A stretch of 54,876 nucleotides of DNA from an uncultured Muribaculaceae bacterium. Lineage in GTDB: Bacteria > Bacteroidota > Bacteroidia > Bacteroidales > Muribaculaceae. The position numbers and the translations under genes are program-made. Positions 17,932 to 27,208 of the stretch are shown one piece after another; the first letter of the stretch is position 1, and the number at the start of each line of letters is the position of its first letter. The stretch spans positions 1-54,876 of the forward strand of contig CAJUQP010000022.1 of assembly GCA_910588245.1 (NCBI GenBank). The letters run 5' to 3'. The notes below the pieces were generated by a model that searched no databases, had not been told where the DNA came from, and worked only from the letters and a program-made list of their open reading frames with translations.

Positions 17932-18858
17932 TCAATCAGGAGGGAGAGTGTTTAGGGCGTTGCGGAGGAGGCCTTCGTATTTGGCGCGTTTTATGGGGGA
18001 GCCTTTGAAGAAGAGGGAGAAGTCGGCAGGCGACATTGCGATGACGTCGGCGGCTGTCAGGGCCGCGAGTTTGTCAGGGAGATGGAATTCCTCGATTTCT
18101 GTGGGAGGGATGTCCTTGTTATGGGGGCATATGTTCTGGCAGATGTCGCATCCGTAGAGGGTTTTCTTCCCGGCTTCCGATTCCATCACTTCCCGCATCT
18201 CCCCTTCCCAGGGACCCCGGTGCTCGATTGTCAGATAGTTGAGGCAACGGCGTGCATCGACAGTGCCATCATGGCGCAGCGCACCTGTAGGACAGGCTCT
18301 GACGCATGCTCCGCATCCCTCGCAAACACGGCCGGACGGCATATCCGGCTCTATGACGGCGGTGGTGAGTATCTCAGCGAGGAAACACATACCCCCGAAT
18401 CCATCGACAATCACCGAGCCGTTGCGTGCGAGGCGCCCTATCCCGCTCCTCATGGCCCAGTATCTCTCCGCCACGGGCGCTGAATCTATGCAGATGCGCC
18501 AGTCGCCTCCCCACGTGTCTTTCATCCAGGCTACCACCGGCGCGAGCCTACGGCGGATCACGTCATGATAGTCCTGACCGTAGGCATAGCATGATATGAC
18601 AGGCAGGGCGGCGTCACGCACCCTCTCCGGCGCATAACTGAACGCCGCGCAGATCACAGTAGCGGCTCCGGGAAGCACACTCTCAGTGTCAGCCTTCAGG
18701 GGGATATGGCGGCCGAGATAATCCATCCCGGCATGGCATCCCTCCCCTATCCATACGGCATATCCCGCGACCGCACGGCTGTCGACGGCACCTGCTCTTG
18801 CGAAGCCCACGGCGCATGCCCCGGCTTCGGTTATCTTACGGCGTATGGTCTCCTTCAT
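17932..18858 (-). CDS. queG: Epoxyqueuosine reductase
   Basis: Cobalamin-dependent enzyme for the last step of queuosine synthesis in tRNA. I place the start at the ATG at 18858 (MKETIRRKITEAG); the frame stays open further upstream, but that part overlaps rnhA and has no family resemblance. Visible motifs are DSAPVAERYWAMRSGIGRL, the first Fe-S motif CEGCGACVRACPTGAL and the second CDICQNICPHN. At 308 aa it is short compared with the E. coli protein but normal for Bacteroidales. It lies 29 bases downstream of rnhA, probably in one operon with rnhA and pdxB. Confidence 0.93.
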   Translation of the reverse strand: MKETIRRKITEAGACAVGFARAGAVDSRAVAGYAVWIGEGCHAGMDYLGRHIPLKADTESVLPGAATVICAAFSYAPERVRDAALPVISCYAYGQDYHDVIRRRLAPVVAWMKDTWGGDWRICIDSAPVAERYWAMRSGIGRLARNGSVIVDGFGGMCFLAEILTTAVIEPDMPSGRVCEGCGACVRACPTGALRHDGTVDARRCLNYLTIEHRGPWEGEMREVMESEAGKKTLYGCDICQNICPHNKDIPPTEIEEFHLPDKLAALTAADVIAMSPADFSLFFKGSPIKRAKYEGLLRNALNTLPPD

Positions 18859-18887
18859 ATCTAATGATGATGTCTCGGCGCCCTGTA

Positions 18888-19553
18888 TCATTTCCTGCCG
18901 AAATCCGCAGGGATCTCCCCCCACTTCTCGGTCTGCCATTTCATGACCTTGGAGGGGAACTGATGGGTGTTGAGCCACGTCACGGCCCTGGCCATAAGCT
19001 CGAATACCTTGGCGTTGCGGGGGGTTGGTTTCAGCTGTGTCTTCACCTTGCGGGTGCGTGCCCAGGCCATCCCCGATACGGAATCGGAATATATATTGTG
19101 GTATTTCCCCTCCTTGGCCATCAGCGCCATGGCATGGACTATGGCGAGGAATTCCCCTATGTTGTTGGTGGCGTCGTCGAAGGGCCCGATGCGGAAGAGC
19201 GTGCGTCCTGTCATCAGTTCCACTCCCTGATATTCCATACGGCCCGGATTCCCCAGACATGAGGCGTCGACGGCCCAGGCGTCGAGATCCACCTCCGGAT
19301 TAGTGAAATAATCGGGTTGCCCCGGTTTCGGAAGCGCCCTCCGGCTTGCTCCGGCGAGGAAACGGCCAAGATCGCCGTCGTTCTTTCCTGAAGCCTTCCT
19401 GTAAGCCTCCGCCGCTTCCGCAGCCGATCCATATCCTTTATAGCGTGCTCCGTCGAACCCCTCGATCTGCTCGCGGGCGTCGCTCCAGTCGTCGTAGACA
19501 CCGGGATTCCTTCCGGCGAAGACCACATAATATTTCTTCCCTGCCGCCATCAC
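18888..19553 (-). CDS. rnhA: Ribonuclease HI with viroplasmin domain
   Basis: Cuts RNA in RNA-DNA hybrids. Residues about 5-50 form a caulimovirus viroplasmin-type domain (KKYYVVFAGRNPGVYDDW), which helps bind hybrids. The catalytic RNase H domain follows, with acidic residues in DASCLGNPG, NNIGEFLA and YSDSVSG, and a final Asp near the C-terminus (ADFGRK). At 221 aa it fits the Bacteroidetes form. Its start overlaps the stop of pdxB by four bases (ATGA), so it is translationally coupled. Confidence 0.92.
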   Translation of the reverse strand: MMAAGKKYYVVFAGRNPGVYDDWSDAREQIEGFDGARYKGYGSAAEAAEAYRKASGKNDGDLGRFLAGASRRALPKPGQPDYFTNPEVDLDAWAVDASCLGNPGRMEYQGVELMTGRTLFRIGPFDDATNNIGEFLAIVHAMALMAKEGKYHNIYSDSVSGMAWARTRKVKTQLKPTPRNAKVFELMARAVTWLNTHQFPSKVMKWQTEKWGEIPADFGRK

Positions 19554-20590
19554 TGTCTGATAAAAGGTTCGTGGCGGTAGTCATAATCGCCGCGCAGACG
19601 CTCAAAAGAGGCGGGATCGGCTCTCAGCGCGGCATCGTCCACGCCCGGATCATATGAATCGACAATAATCCCCGCAGTTTCGGCCGTGAGACTATCTCCA
19701 GGCGACACATAATCGCCGCATAGGCCGTCGAGAGGTATGTCGAGGCCGAGGCATTCTCCGGCGGCGAGGAGAGCCATCCTCGTGGCCCTCTGTTTCCCCT
19801 CGAACGAATAGCCTGCGATGTGCGGAGTGGCAATCATGGCTCCTGCGAGCAGACCGCGGCTTATGGCCGGCTCTCCTTCCCAGACATCGACTATAGCCCT
19901 CCCCTTTCCGGCGGCTATATGGCGGCTCCAGGCTTCGTTGTCTACAACCGGTCCGCGCGAGGTGTTGATCAGGATAGCTCCGTGACGCATGGCGTCGAGT
20001 TCCTCCTCTCCCACCAGATGGTAGGTGGGATCCAGACCCTCGTTGGTAAGAGGTGTGTGGATAGTGACGGCGTCTGACTCCGACAGCACTTCCCGGAGGC
20101 TCACGTAGTCATGGTCTGCATGTCCGGCGCGTTGCCTCGGCGGATCGCACACGAGCACGCGCGCTCCCAATCGTTTCCCCCATTCAGCCACTATCGAACC
20201 GACGTTGCCTGCTCCGACAACCCCTATGGTGCTTCCCGGAATGGTAAATCCGTGGCGCAGGAGCGCAGACCATACATACTGCGCGACTCCCGGAGCGTTG
20301 CATCCGGCAGCGTTGCGCACCTCAATGCCGTTGTCCGCGCACCACTGAAGGTCGATATGATCAGTCCCTATCGTTGCCGTGACCACGAGACGCACTCCGG
20401 AGCCTTCGAGCAGCGCGGCGTCGCATCTTGTGCGCGTCCGGATGATCAGTGCCGTAGCGTCGCGTACGGCATCGCGTGTGATGTCGGCAGGATCAACATA
20501 CAAGACCTCCACATCGGTTCCGGCATGGCTGGCCGCTGTCTCGATCCTTCCCTTTATGAAAGGAATCTTACTATCTATAATTATTTTCAT
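19550..20590 (-). CDS. pdxB: 4-phosphoerythronate dehydrogenase
   Basis: Oxidises 4-phosphoerythronate in pyridoxal phosphate synthesis (DXP-dependent route). It is a D-2-hydroxyacid dehydrogenase with the NAD-binding motif GVVGAGNVGSIVAEW, the INTSRGPVVDN block, the WEGEP motif and the catalytic HIAGYS histidine. The C-terminal region (about 290-346) is the PdxB-type extension. At 346 aa it is slightly shorter than the E. coli protein. It probably heads the pdxB-rnhA-queG unit. Confidence 0.93.
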   Translation of the reverse strand: MKIIIDSKIPFIKGRIETAASHAGTDVEVLYVDPADITRDAVRDATALIIRTRTRCDAALLEGSGVRLVVTATIGTDHIDLQWCADNGIEVRNAAGCNAPGVAQYVWSALLRHGFTIPGSTIGVVGAGNVGSIVAEWGKRLGARVLVCDPPRQRAGHADHDYVSLREVLSESDAVTIHTPLTNEGLDPTYHLVGEEELDAMRHGAILINTSRGPVVDNEAWSRHIAAGKGRAIVDVWEGEPAISRGLLAGAMIATPHIAGYSFEGKQRATRMALLAAGECLGLDIPLDGLCGDYVSPGDSLTAETAGIIVDSYDPGVDDAALRADPASFERLRGDYDYRHEPFIRQ

Positions 20591-20633
20591 ATCAGTGGGG
20601 TATTTGGTGCGTCCGCGGGCAGGAGGAGAGCTG

Positions 20634-21629
20634 TCAGGTGAGGAGCAAAGCTATGAAGAAGCCTGTGTAGATCACGGCCGGCACAAAAACTATCAGCCAT
20701 TCCTTACGGAAATGCCAGAGGGCACATAGATTGGCTATCTGCACGGCCACTGTGAGATAGAGCGTGGTGAGGTAGGCCAGCATGTTGGAGAAATCTATAA
20801 GGACGCATATGATGCTCACGATTCCCACCAGGTCGATGGCCAGATTGAGAGCGTTCACCTTTGAGTTGCCGGCATAGAGTTTTATGCTGTTGTTCACTCC
20901 TAAGAGAAGACCGGCGAAGATGGCGGTGCCGACGCTGAGCATGAGTACGAATAACTCAGGAGCCTGCGCATATCCGTTGAACAGATCCGTGAACTCCGGC
21001 ATACTGAACCATCCCACATCGATAAGGCCCATGCCCACTCCTACCCAGTATGGAGCGATCAGCCCCATACATGTGGCGAGGAATTCTTTGAACCTGAACG
21101 CTTTCATCACCACCGCCCCGATAATATATGCGAATATGTAGGGGATGAAGGCATACTGGAACATGGATCCGACCGAGATGAGGGTGGCAATCACAAACAT
21201 CTGCTGGGTGGCGTTGTCCTGCCTGTAGCAGCTGAACAGTATGGTCAGGGCAATGAGATTGACGGCGCAGATTAGTGTCGAGGCCGAAAGATATTCATTG
21301 ATGATCGGATTGGAGGCTGTCAGCACCAGAAACATGGCCGGCAACACGGGTTGTGTCGACCGTATGAAGTTATAATGACGGTTGAGCAACGTGGCTCCAA
21401 TGGCCATCACCGCAATCATGCCGACGTTTCCTGCCCACGACCATAATTCGGGTATATTCCAGAGATTCGGCGACGGGAGGCAGATTCCCTGTCCGCCCGA
21501 CAGGCGTGTGGCCGGCGCGGCGAGCAGAGAGAGCACGCACATGGCGCCCGCTACAGCAGCAGCGAGCGCCATGCCGGCTTTTCCTATACCTCTGTAGGCT
21601 GTCAATCCTCGTCCTCCTGTTTCTTCCAT
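20634..21629 (-). CDS. Multi-pass inner-membrane protein, unknown
   Basis: A very hydrophobic protein of 331 aa with roughly eight to ten membrane segments, for example AGMALAAAVAGAMCVLSLLA, LIALTILFSC, YIFAYIIGAVVM and LIVFVPAVIYTGFFIALLL. The family is conserved in Bacteroidales as far as I can recall, but I cannot name a function. No catalytic motif is evident. Its start overlaps the end of the rlmL-like gene by 28 bases, so they are translationally linked. pdxB starts 43 bases downstream. Confidence 0.7.
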   Translation of the reverse strand: MEETGGRGLTAYRGIGKAGMALAAAVAGAMCVLSLLAAPATRLSGGQGICLPSPNLWNIPELWSWAGNVGMIAVMAIGATLLNRHYNFIRSTQPVLPAMFLVLTASNPIINEYLSASTLICAVNLIALTILFSCYRQDNATQQMFVIATLISVGSMFQYAFIPYIFAYIIGAVVMKAFRFKEFLATCMGLIAPYWVGVGMGLIDVGWFSMPEFTDLFNGYAQAPELFVLMLSVGTAIFAGLLLGVNNSIKLYAGNSKVNALNLAIDLVGIVSIICVLIDFSNMLAYLTTLYLTVAVQIANLCALWHFRKEWLIVFVPAVIYTGFFIALLLT

Positions 21630-23473
21630 CCCTTGCGCTGACGCATATGGACGGAATTGATGATGGTCTCCGAAGATTCTGGAAGTCTGGGTCCGCGGGA
21701 ATTCGCAGGATCGTATTTCACGCCACCTGAACGGCGGCTGTCGTCGCGGTCGTAGGGTTTGCGGTCGCGGTCGTAAGGTTTGCGGTCGCGGTCATACGGC
21801 TTACGGTCGCGGTCATAAGGTTTACGGTCGGCGTCATATGGCTTACGGTCGCGGTCGTAAGGTTTGCGGTCGGCGTCATATGGCTTACGGTCGCGGTCGT
21901 AAGGTTTGCGGTCGGCGTCATACGGCTTACGGTCGCGGTCATACGGTTTTCGGTCGCGGTCATATGGCTTACGGTCGCGGTCATAGGGTTTACGGTCAGC
22001 ATCATATGGCTTACGGTCGCGGTCGTATGCCGGCCTCGACTCGCCTCTCTGCCGTGTGGCATCTTCACGTTCCTCATAACCGAAGTCGTTTCTGTCGTCG
22101 GCATCGTCGCCCATGTCGCGGCTGTATCCTCCGCGCGGAGCGCTGTCGTAGGTGCGCTTGCGGTCGTCGCGGCTGAAATTTTTCTTTTTCTTGCGGTCGT
22201 CGGCCATTCCCTTACCGCTGTTGAATTTGCGTGCCTGGCGTTCCCAGTCATCGTCGGATATATGCCGCACTTTCTTCGGCCCCTGTTCCTTTCTGGCATC
22301 CGGATCGCTTACGGATCCGCCATCGGCACGGAATTCGGAGTATTTGCCATCGAAAAGCACATACTCACGGAGACTGCATTCCAGGGCACCGTTGTGGAGC
22401 GGTATCTTCACAGATGGCTTGAGACCGATCTCTGCAAACTGTTCGTCGCGGAATCCGATTATCCAGGCGTGCCAGCCTGTGAAATATGTTTTCAGAGTAG
22501 ATCCGATGCTACGGTAGAGCATGTTGATATTCTCTGGCCGCAGACGCTCGCCATAAGGAGGATTGGTGACGAGTATCCCCTCGGGTGCGTTGTCTGTCCA
22601 TTCCGTCACAGACTTGCAGGTAAGTTCCACCATGTCGTCGACTCTCGCCGACTTGATGTTTCGCCTGGCTATGCCTACGGCTTCCGGATCGATGTCTCCG
22701 CCGTAGATCTTATAGGCATATTCCCTCTCTGCGGAATCATCGTTGTATATCTCCTCGAACAGTTCCTGGTCGAAATCCGGCCATTTCTCAAACGCGAAAT
22801 GCTCGCGGTAGATGCCCGGGTTTATGTTGGCCGCAATAAGGGCTGCCTCCACCAGGAAAGTGCCGGAGCCACACATGGGATCGACGAAGTCGGAGTCGCC
22901 CCTCCAGCCGGTCTTCATGATTATGCCGGCGGCGAGCACCTCGTTGATTGGGGCCTCGGTCGATTCCGTGCGGTAGCCTCGTTTCGAGAGAGGCTCGCCG
23001 CTCGAGTCGAGCGATATGGTGACCCTGTTGTCGGCTATGTGCACGTTGAGCTGGATGTCGGCTCCGGAGAGACGTATCGACGGCCGTTTCCCGTATTTGT
23101 CGTTGAAATGGTCGGCGATAGCGTCTTTCACCCTGTAGGTCACAAACTTGGAATGGGTGAAATCGGCGCTGTTCACAGTGGAGTCGATCGCGAAGGTGGA
23201 GTCGACCGTCATGAATTGTTCCCAATCGAGGTCGCGCACGTAGTCGTATAACTCGTCGGTTGTCTCGGCAGTGAACTTGACGATAGGCTTCAGGATCCTC
23301 AGGGCCGTGCGGCAGCAGAGGTTGGCTCGATACATCGTCTCGTTGTCACCCTCGAATGTGACCATGCGGAGACCTGTCTCCACATTCTCGGCTCCGAGTT
23401 CTATAAGCTCCTCGCTGAGCACATCCTCAAGGCCCTGGAAGGTCTTGGCGACCATCTGGAATTTAGTTTCCAT
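21602..23473 (-). CDS. rlmL: RlmL-like 23S rRNA methyltransferase with repetitive tail
   Basis: A THUMP-domain class I methyltransferase expected to methylate 23S rRNA guanine. The N-terminus (METKFQMVAKTFQGLEDVLS) and THUMP region are followed by VDPMCGSGTFLVEAA, the SAM-binding loop, and the catalytic NPPYGERL motif at about residue 304. I chose the ATG at 23473; an in-frame GTG at 23506 is less family-like. The enzyme core ends near residue 390. The remaining about 230 residues are Arg/Lys/Asp/Tyr-rich, disordered and dominated by a tandem repeat. The gene directly follows ftsZ, 75 bases away. Confidence 0.9.
   Translation of the reverse strand: METKFQMVAKTFQGLEDVLSEELIELGAENVETGLRMVTFEGDNETMYRANLCCRTALRILKPIVKFTAETTDELYDYVRDLDWEQFMTVDSTFAIDSTVNSADFTHSKFVTYRVKDAIADHFNDKYGKRPSIRLSGADIQLNVHIADNRVTISLDSSGEPLSKRGYRTESTEAPINEVLAAGIIMKTGWRGDSDFVDPMCGSGTFLVEAALIAANINPGIYREHFAFEKWPDFDQELFEEIYNDDSAEREYAYKIYGGDIDPEAVGIARRNIKSARVDDMVELTCKSVTEWTDNAPEGILVTNPPYGERLRPENINMLYRSIGSTLKTYFTGWHAWIIGFRDEQFAEIGLKPSVKIPLHNGALECSLREYVLFDGKYSEFRADGGSVSDPDARKEQGPKKVRHISDDDWERQARKFNSGKGMADDRKKKKNFSRDDRKRTYDSAPRGGYSRDMGDDADDRNDFGYEEREDATRQRGESRPAYDRDRKPYDADRKPYDRDRKPYDRDRKPYDRDRKPYDADRKPYDRDRKPYDADRKPYDRDRKPYDADRKPYDRDRKPYDRDRKPYDRDRKPYDRDDSRRSGGVKYDPANSRGPRLPESSETIINSVHMRQRKGWKKQEDED
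21740..22012 (-). repeat. Thirteen 21-bp tandem repeats in the rlmL tail
   Basis: Exactly 273 bases encode 13 heptapeptides, KPYDRDR or KPYDADR, with the last ending RDD. The DNA copies differ at synonymous positions. The Arg and Ala versions alternate in part. Copy number should be prone to slippage, always in steps of seven residues, so the frame is kept. Confidence 0.95.
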
Positions 23474-23548
23474 CTTTGTTGAATCGGTTAGTGCGGCGGT
23501 CTTCACCTGTCCGCGTTTTGTTGTATGAGGTCTTAGATTTTAAAATTC

Positions 23549-24931
23549 TTATGGAATGTAGTTGAAGTCGCCGAAAGAGATAGTGTCGCCCCCGGCTTCC
23601 GGTTTCCTGCCTCTGTCATCGCGTCCTCTTGCAGCTGCGTCCGATATGCGCTGCAGCTCGTTGTTGAAGGTGGTGTCGCGGTTGTAGGTGGGCACGCTTT
23701 CAATGAGTGCGATCACCTCATGATCGTCGAACTGTGAGGGTTTCAGCACGGCATATTTCATTCTGGCGGCGTTCCTGCGTTGCTTTATGACCTTGTCGGC
23801 ACCGTAGACTTCGGCGATCCTCTCTGTCGATTCCTCCTTCTGCTGGAGCTCTTCCTGTTTGTCTTTCTTGCTTTCGAAGGTGATGACTTCATCTTTCTTG
23901 CCACCCTTCGAGTCATCGCCTTTCTTGTCGACCACGGTGATGTCGAAGCCTGATGCGAGCACCGTTATCTTCACTTTGTCGCCCATCGAGGGATCGTCGC
24001 CGATGCCCCATTTCACGTCGATGCTCGAAGGGAGCTTGGAAGTGAACTGCGTGATCTCGGCTATCTCCTCGGCTCTCAGAGGGTTCTGGCTGTCTTTCCA
24101 ACATGTGAACTTGAAGAGGAGCCGCTGCGACGTGTTGATGTCGTGCTCCTTGAGCAGCGGCGAATGGAGGGCGTTGTGGATGGCGTCGGAGATGCGGTGC
24201 TCCCCTTCGCCATAGGCCGTCGATATGATGGCTGTGCCGCTGTCCTTGAGTGTGGTCTTCACGTCCTGGAAGTCGACGTTTATGTAGCAGCGCTCCGAGA
24301 TGATGTCCGAGATACTCCGCGCCGCGTTGGCCAGGGTGTCGTCGGCTTTCTGGAAGGCGTTGAAGAAATTGTAGTCCTTATAGAGCTCTATGAGGTTCTC
24401 GTTGTTGATCATCAGCAGGGCGTCGACATGCTCGCGCATCTCCTTGGCGCCGTCGAGAGCCTTCAGGATCTTTTTCTCTCCCTCGAACATGAAAGGCACG
24501 GTTACGATGCCGATCGTGAGCATCCCGGCGTCTTTGGCGAGTCTGGCCACTACTGGCGCGGCCCCGGTGCCGGTGCCACCTCCCATTCCGGCCGTGATGA
24601 ACACCATCTCAGTGCCGTCTTCGAAGAGCTGCTGTATCGCTTCAGTGCTCTCCTCGGCGCAGAGACGTCCCACCTCGGGATTGTTGCCGGCTCCGCGGCC
24701 GTGGGTTATGTTCCATCCCAGAAGCAATTTCGTGGGCACCGGCGACATGTCGAGATGTTGCTTGTCGGTGTTGCAGACCACGAAGTTAACGTTAGGGATG
24801 TCTTGCTGATACATGTAATTGACGGCGTTACCCCCGCCTCCCCCTACACCTATGACCTTGATTATCGAGGCATTGGGGTCGTCGAGAAACGTGGAATCGT
24901 CTGATATGTTGTAGATTTTGTCGTCGTCCAT
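23549..24931 (-). CDS. ftsZ: Cell division GTPase FtsZ
   Basis: Tubulin-like protein that forms the division ring. Motifs: KVIGVGGGGGNAVNYM at the N-terminus, the GTP-binding tubulin signature AGMGGGTGTGAAPVVA, and NNENLIELY. The GTPase and C-terminal tubulin domains end near residue 320. A long charged linker (KKDKQEELQQKEESTERI) and a C-terminal ISFGDFNYIP tail follow. At 460 aa it is longer than the E. coli protein, as is normal in Bacteroidales. It ends the division cluster and follows ftsA by 55 bases. Confidence 0.98.
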   Translation of the reverse strand: MDDDKIYNISDDSTFLDDPNASIIKVIGVGGGGGNAVNYMYQQDIPNVNFVVCNTDKQHLDMSPVPTKLLLGWNITHGRGAGNNPEVGRLCAEESTEAIQQLFEDGTEMVFITAGMGGGTGTGAAPVVARLAKDAGMLTIGIVTVPFMFEGEKKILKALDGAKEMREHVDALLMINNENLIELYKDYNFFNAFQKADDTLANAARSISDIISERCYINVDFQDVKTTLKDSGTAIISTAYGEGEHRISDAIHNALHSPLLKEHDINTSQRLLFKFTCWKDSQNPLRAEEIAEITQFTSKLPSSIDVKWGIGDDPSMGDKVKITVLASGFDITVVDKKGDDSKGGKKDEVITFESKKDKQEELQQKEESTERIAEVYGADKVIKQRRNAARMKYAVLKPSQFDDHEVIALIESVPTYNRDTTFNNELQRISDAAARGRDDRGRKPEAGGDTISFGDFNYIP

Positions 24932-24986
24932 ATTCGGAGAAGGATAATTTTTGGAGAGTTGGGAATTGACTTTCGGTGGGGGAGGT

Positions 24987-26309
24987 TCATTCTATCAGCT
25001 CGGAGTCGTCGGTCGGCTCTCCGCCGAACATGGAGGCGATTCTCCGTGTGAAAGAACTCATCAGCCTGCTTTTCTTTCTGGGAGCCGGCTCAGGCTCCGG
25101 TTCAGGCTCCGGATCCGCCGCGGGAACACCGCCTATGGGGGGGATATCGTCGCGTGTCGGCTCCTCGAGGCATTCGGTGTCGCACAGTGTGGCTCCGGCA
25201 TACATGACGCTGACCACCTGTTCGCAGTCGAGGCTGGAGTTGCGCAGTTCGTCGATGGTGACGTAGGGCGGGAGCTTGCCCCGTCTCACGGGCATCGTGC
25301 TCTGCTGGGCGAGCAGATCCGTCATGCCCTGCATCCTGAAGCCTCCGCCGATACATATTATGCCTCCGGAGAGGTCTTTGTCCTTGAGACCGGCGTATTC
25401 GATCTGCTCGATTATGTTGGCCACGATCTCCTCCGAGCGGGCCACGACCAGACTGCTCACCTCGGAGAGCTTCACGCCGTTGAGATTGAGTGTGGAGACA
25501 GTGTCGCGGGGTATGGCGTTGCCGGAGGTGATCTTGATGTCTTCGGCATTCTCCTCAAGCACGTTGAGCGAGGTGATGTCGCGGGTTATATTGCGGCCTC
25601 CGAAGGGGAGGGTGGCGAAATAACAGAGACTTCCCTTGCGGTAGATGCTGACCGAAGTTGTCTCGGCGCCCATGTCGACGAGCATGCAGCCGAGGCGTTT
25701 CTCGTCGGGGGTAAGTATGAGATGGGCGGCGGCCAGAGGCGTCACCACGAAACCTTCTATGCGCAACCCGAGTTTGTCGGAGATCGTGCGCGTGAGATTG
25801 CGTTTCAGCTCCTGCCGGCATACGATCAGGTCGTAGGTGGCCTGGATGAAATCGCCGATCATCCCTTTTGGAGCGTGTGTCACCGATTTCCCCACACGGA
25901 ATTCGCGGGGCACCGCGTCGATCACTTCCAGGGTGTTGTCGATGGCGGCGCGCATGGCGTCGGTGCGCAGACGGTTTATGACCTCGTCGGAGATCTCCGT
26001 CTCTTCCGGGAGACTCAGCGACACCTCCGTGGGTATGCTTTTCAGCGACCGGCCGGAAAGACCGACAAAGACGCCTTTTATCCGGCGCGGGGCCACCCCT
26101 GTGCGTTGTTCCAGGCTTTTGATGATCCTGGCCGCTCTCATGGATGTCTCCTCCAGATTGGCTATTATGCCGTAGCGCGTTGCGTCGACGGCCTTTTCCT
26201 GCTCTATGGCCACGACCTCAAGCTTGCCGTCGCCGTAGGTGCGTCCAACGGCGGCTATTATCTTCGAGCTGCTTATTTCAATTGCTGCTATATGTCTTTC
26301 CTCACTCAT
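24987..26309 (-). CDS. ftsA: Cell division protein FtsA
   Basis: Actin-like protein that anchors FtsZ to the membrane. I place the start at the ATG at 26309 (MSEERHIAAIEISSSKI); a longer frame from 26438 would run into ftsQ. The ATPase pattern includes GCMLVDMGAETTSVSIY and IICIGGGFRMQGM. The C-terminus has a Pro-Glu/acidic stretch (PEPEPEPEP) and then an amphipathic helix (RLMSSFTRRIASMF) suited to membrane binding. At 440 aa it fits the family. Confidence 0.97.
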   Translation of the reverse strand: MSEERHIAAIEISSSKIIAAVGRTYGDGKLEVVAIEQEKAVDATRYGIIANLEETSMRAARIIKSLEQRTGVAPRRIKGVFVGLSGRSLKSIPTEVSLSLPEETEISDEVINRLRTDAMRAAIDNTLEVIDAVPREFRVGKSVTHAPKGMIGDFIQATYDLIVCRQELKRNLTRTISDKLGLRIEGFVVTPLAAAHLILTPDEKRLGCMLVDMGAETTSVSIYRKGSLCYFATLPFGGRNITRDITSLNVLEENAEDIKITSGNAIPRDTVSTLNLNGVKLSEVSSLVVARSEEIVANIIEQIEYAGLKDKDLSGGIICIGGGFRMQGMTDLLAQQSTMPVRRGKLPPYVTIDELRNSSLDCEQVVSVMYAGATLCDTECLEEPTRDDIPPIGGVPAADPEPEPEPEPAPRKKSRLMSSFTRRIASMFGGEPTDDSELIE

Positions 26310-26355
26310 GGGTGTTTGTAGTTCTTTGTTATTAACGGAGCGACGCCCGTTTGGT

Positions 26356-27198
26356 TTAAGGATTCCCGTTGCCGGGAGCGGTTTTTTCAGGAAGATCGAC
26401 AGGAAGGGTAGCTTCCTCCAGATCTTCCTCCTCCTCATACTGCAAGCCGTGGACGCTTGGAGTCTTGTCGCGGCGTGACGCTACGATCTGGCCACGGAAT
26501 TTAAGCGACAGGGTGTCGTATTCCCACCACCCCTTGTAGGGCATCACTTTCCTGTAGAACGCCAGAAGGGCCTTCCGTTTCTCTTCCAGACGGGTGGTGT
26601 CGCCGAAATTCACGACGTGGCCGTGGATACGGGGCACGAGGATTATGTTGTCGGCGTCGCGGGCCTCGGTCATGGACACGAGTTGCCGCAGCACGGGATC
26701 GTTCTGCACGAACCTGGTCACGGGTAGCACGTCGCGTGGGGTGAAGGAGGTTGTGAAAGTGCCTTTCACTACGGGCACATCCACAAAGAAGCTTGCTTTC
26801 GACTCGATCCTTTTGCCGTCTTTGTTGATGTAGTAGCTGTCGGGGCCGTCGAAGACCCTTATCTCGGGCACCATAGGCACTATCGTCACTCTCAGGAAGC
26901 CGTCGGTGGTAAGCGTGCATTCCACATCCTCGAAATTCGACATCTTCGAGAGATAGCGTTCAAGGTCAAGGGTATTGACCGCAGCCATGGGCACTCCTTT
27001 GATCTTACGCGGATATTTCATGAGCTCCTCCGTCACGCCACGCTCAGTGACGGAGTCGGCTTTCGACACAGACTTTATCTCCACCTCGAATCCTTTGCAG
27101 GCATGGCGCGACGCCTCTCCGTGGGCCCAGACGGTCACTGCCGTGACATAGGCAAACAGAAAGACAAGCAACAGCCACTTCATCAAGGTCTTACGCAT
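26356..27198 (-). CDS. ftsQ: Cell division protein FtsQ
   Basis: Bitopic divisome protein. It has a short cytoplasmic start, one membrane helix (LMKWLLLVFLFAYVTAVTVW), then a periplasmic POTRA-like and beta domain (about 35-230) and an acidic, disordered tail. It lies 10 bases downstream of murC and 46 bases upstream of ftsA, the usual place in the cluster. Sequence conservation in this family is low, so position in the cluster adds much of the support. Length 280 aa. Confidence 0.92.
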   Translation of the reverse strand: MRKTLMKWLLLVFLFAYVTAVTVWAHGEASRHACKGFEVEIKSVSKADSVTERGVTEELMKYPRKIKGVPMAAVNTLDLERYLSKMSNFEDVECTLTTDGFLRVTIVPMVPEIRVFDGPDSYYINKDGKRIESKASFFVDVPVVKGTFTTSFTPRDVLPVTRFVQNDPVLRQLVSMTEARDADNIILVPRIHGHVVNFGDTTRLEEKRKALLAFYRKVMPYKGWWEYDTLSLKFRGQIVASRRDKTPSVHGLQYEEEEDLEEATLPVDLPEKTAPGNGNP

Positions 27199-27208
27199 CG
27201 TTTTCTCT

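Noticed and set aside
18859..19260. Upstream extension of queG by 134 codons
   Set aside because: It overlaps rnhA in another frame and reads as Arg/His/Gly-rich sequence with no resemblance to QueG.
21740..22012. Regular short repeats that might suggest a CRISPR array
   Set aside because: Units are contiguous 21-mers without spacers and keep a reading frame inside rlmL.
24951..26321. Long open frame of 456 codons on the plus strand opposite ftsA
   Set aside because: It is the mirror of a strongly conserved ftsA in GC-rich DNA, has no recognisable domain and is His/Gly-rich as such shadows are.
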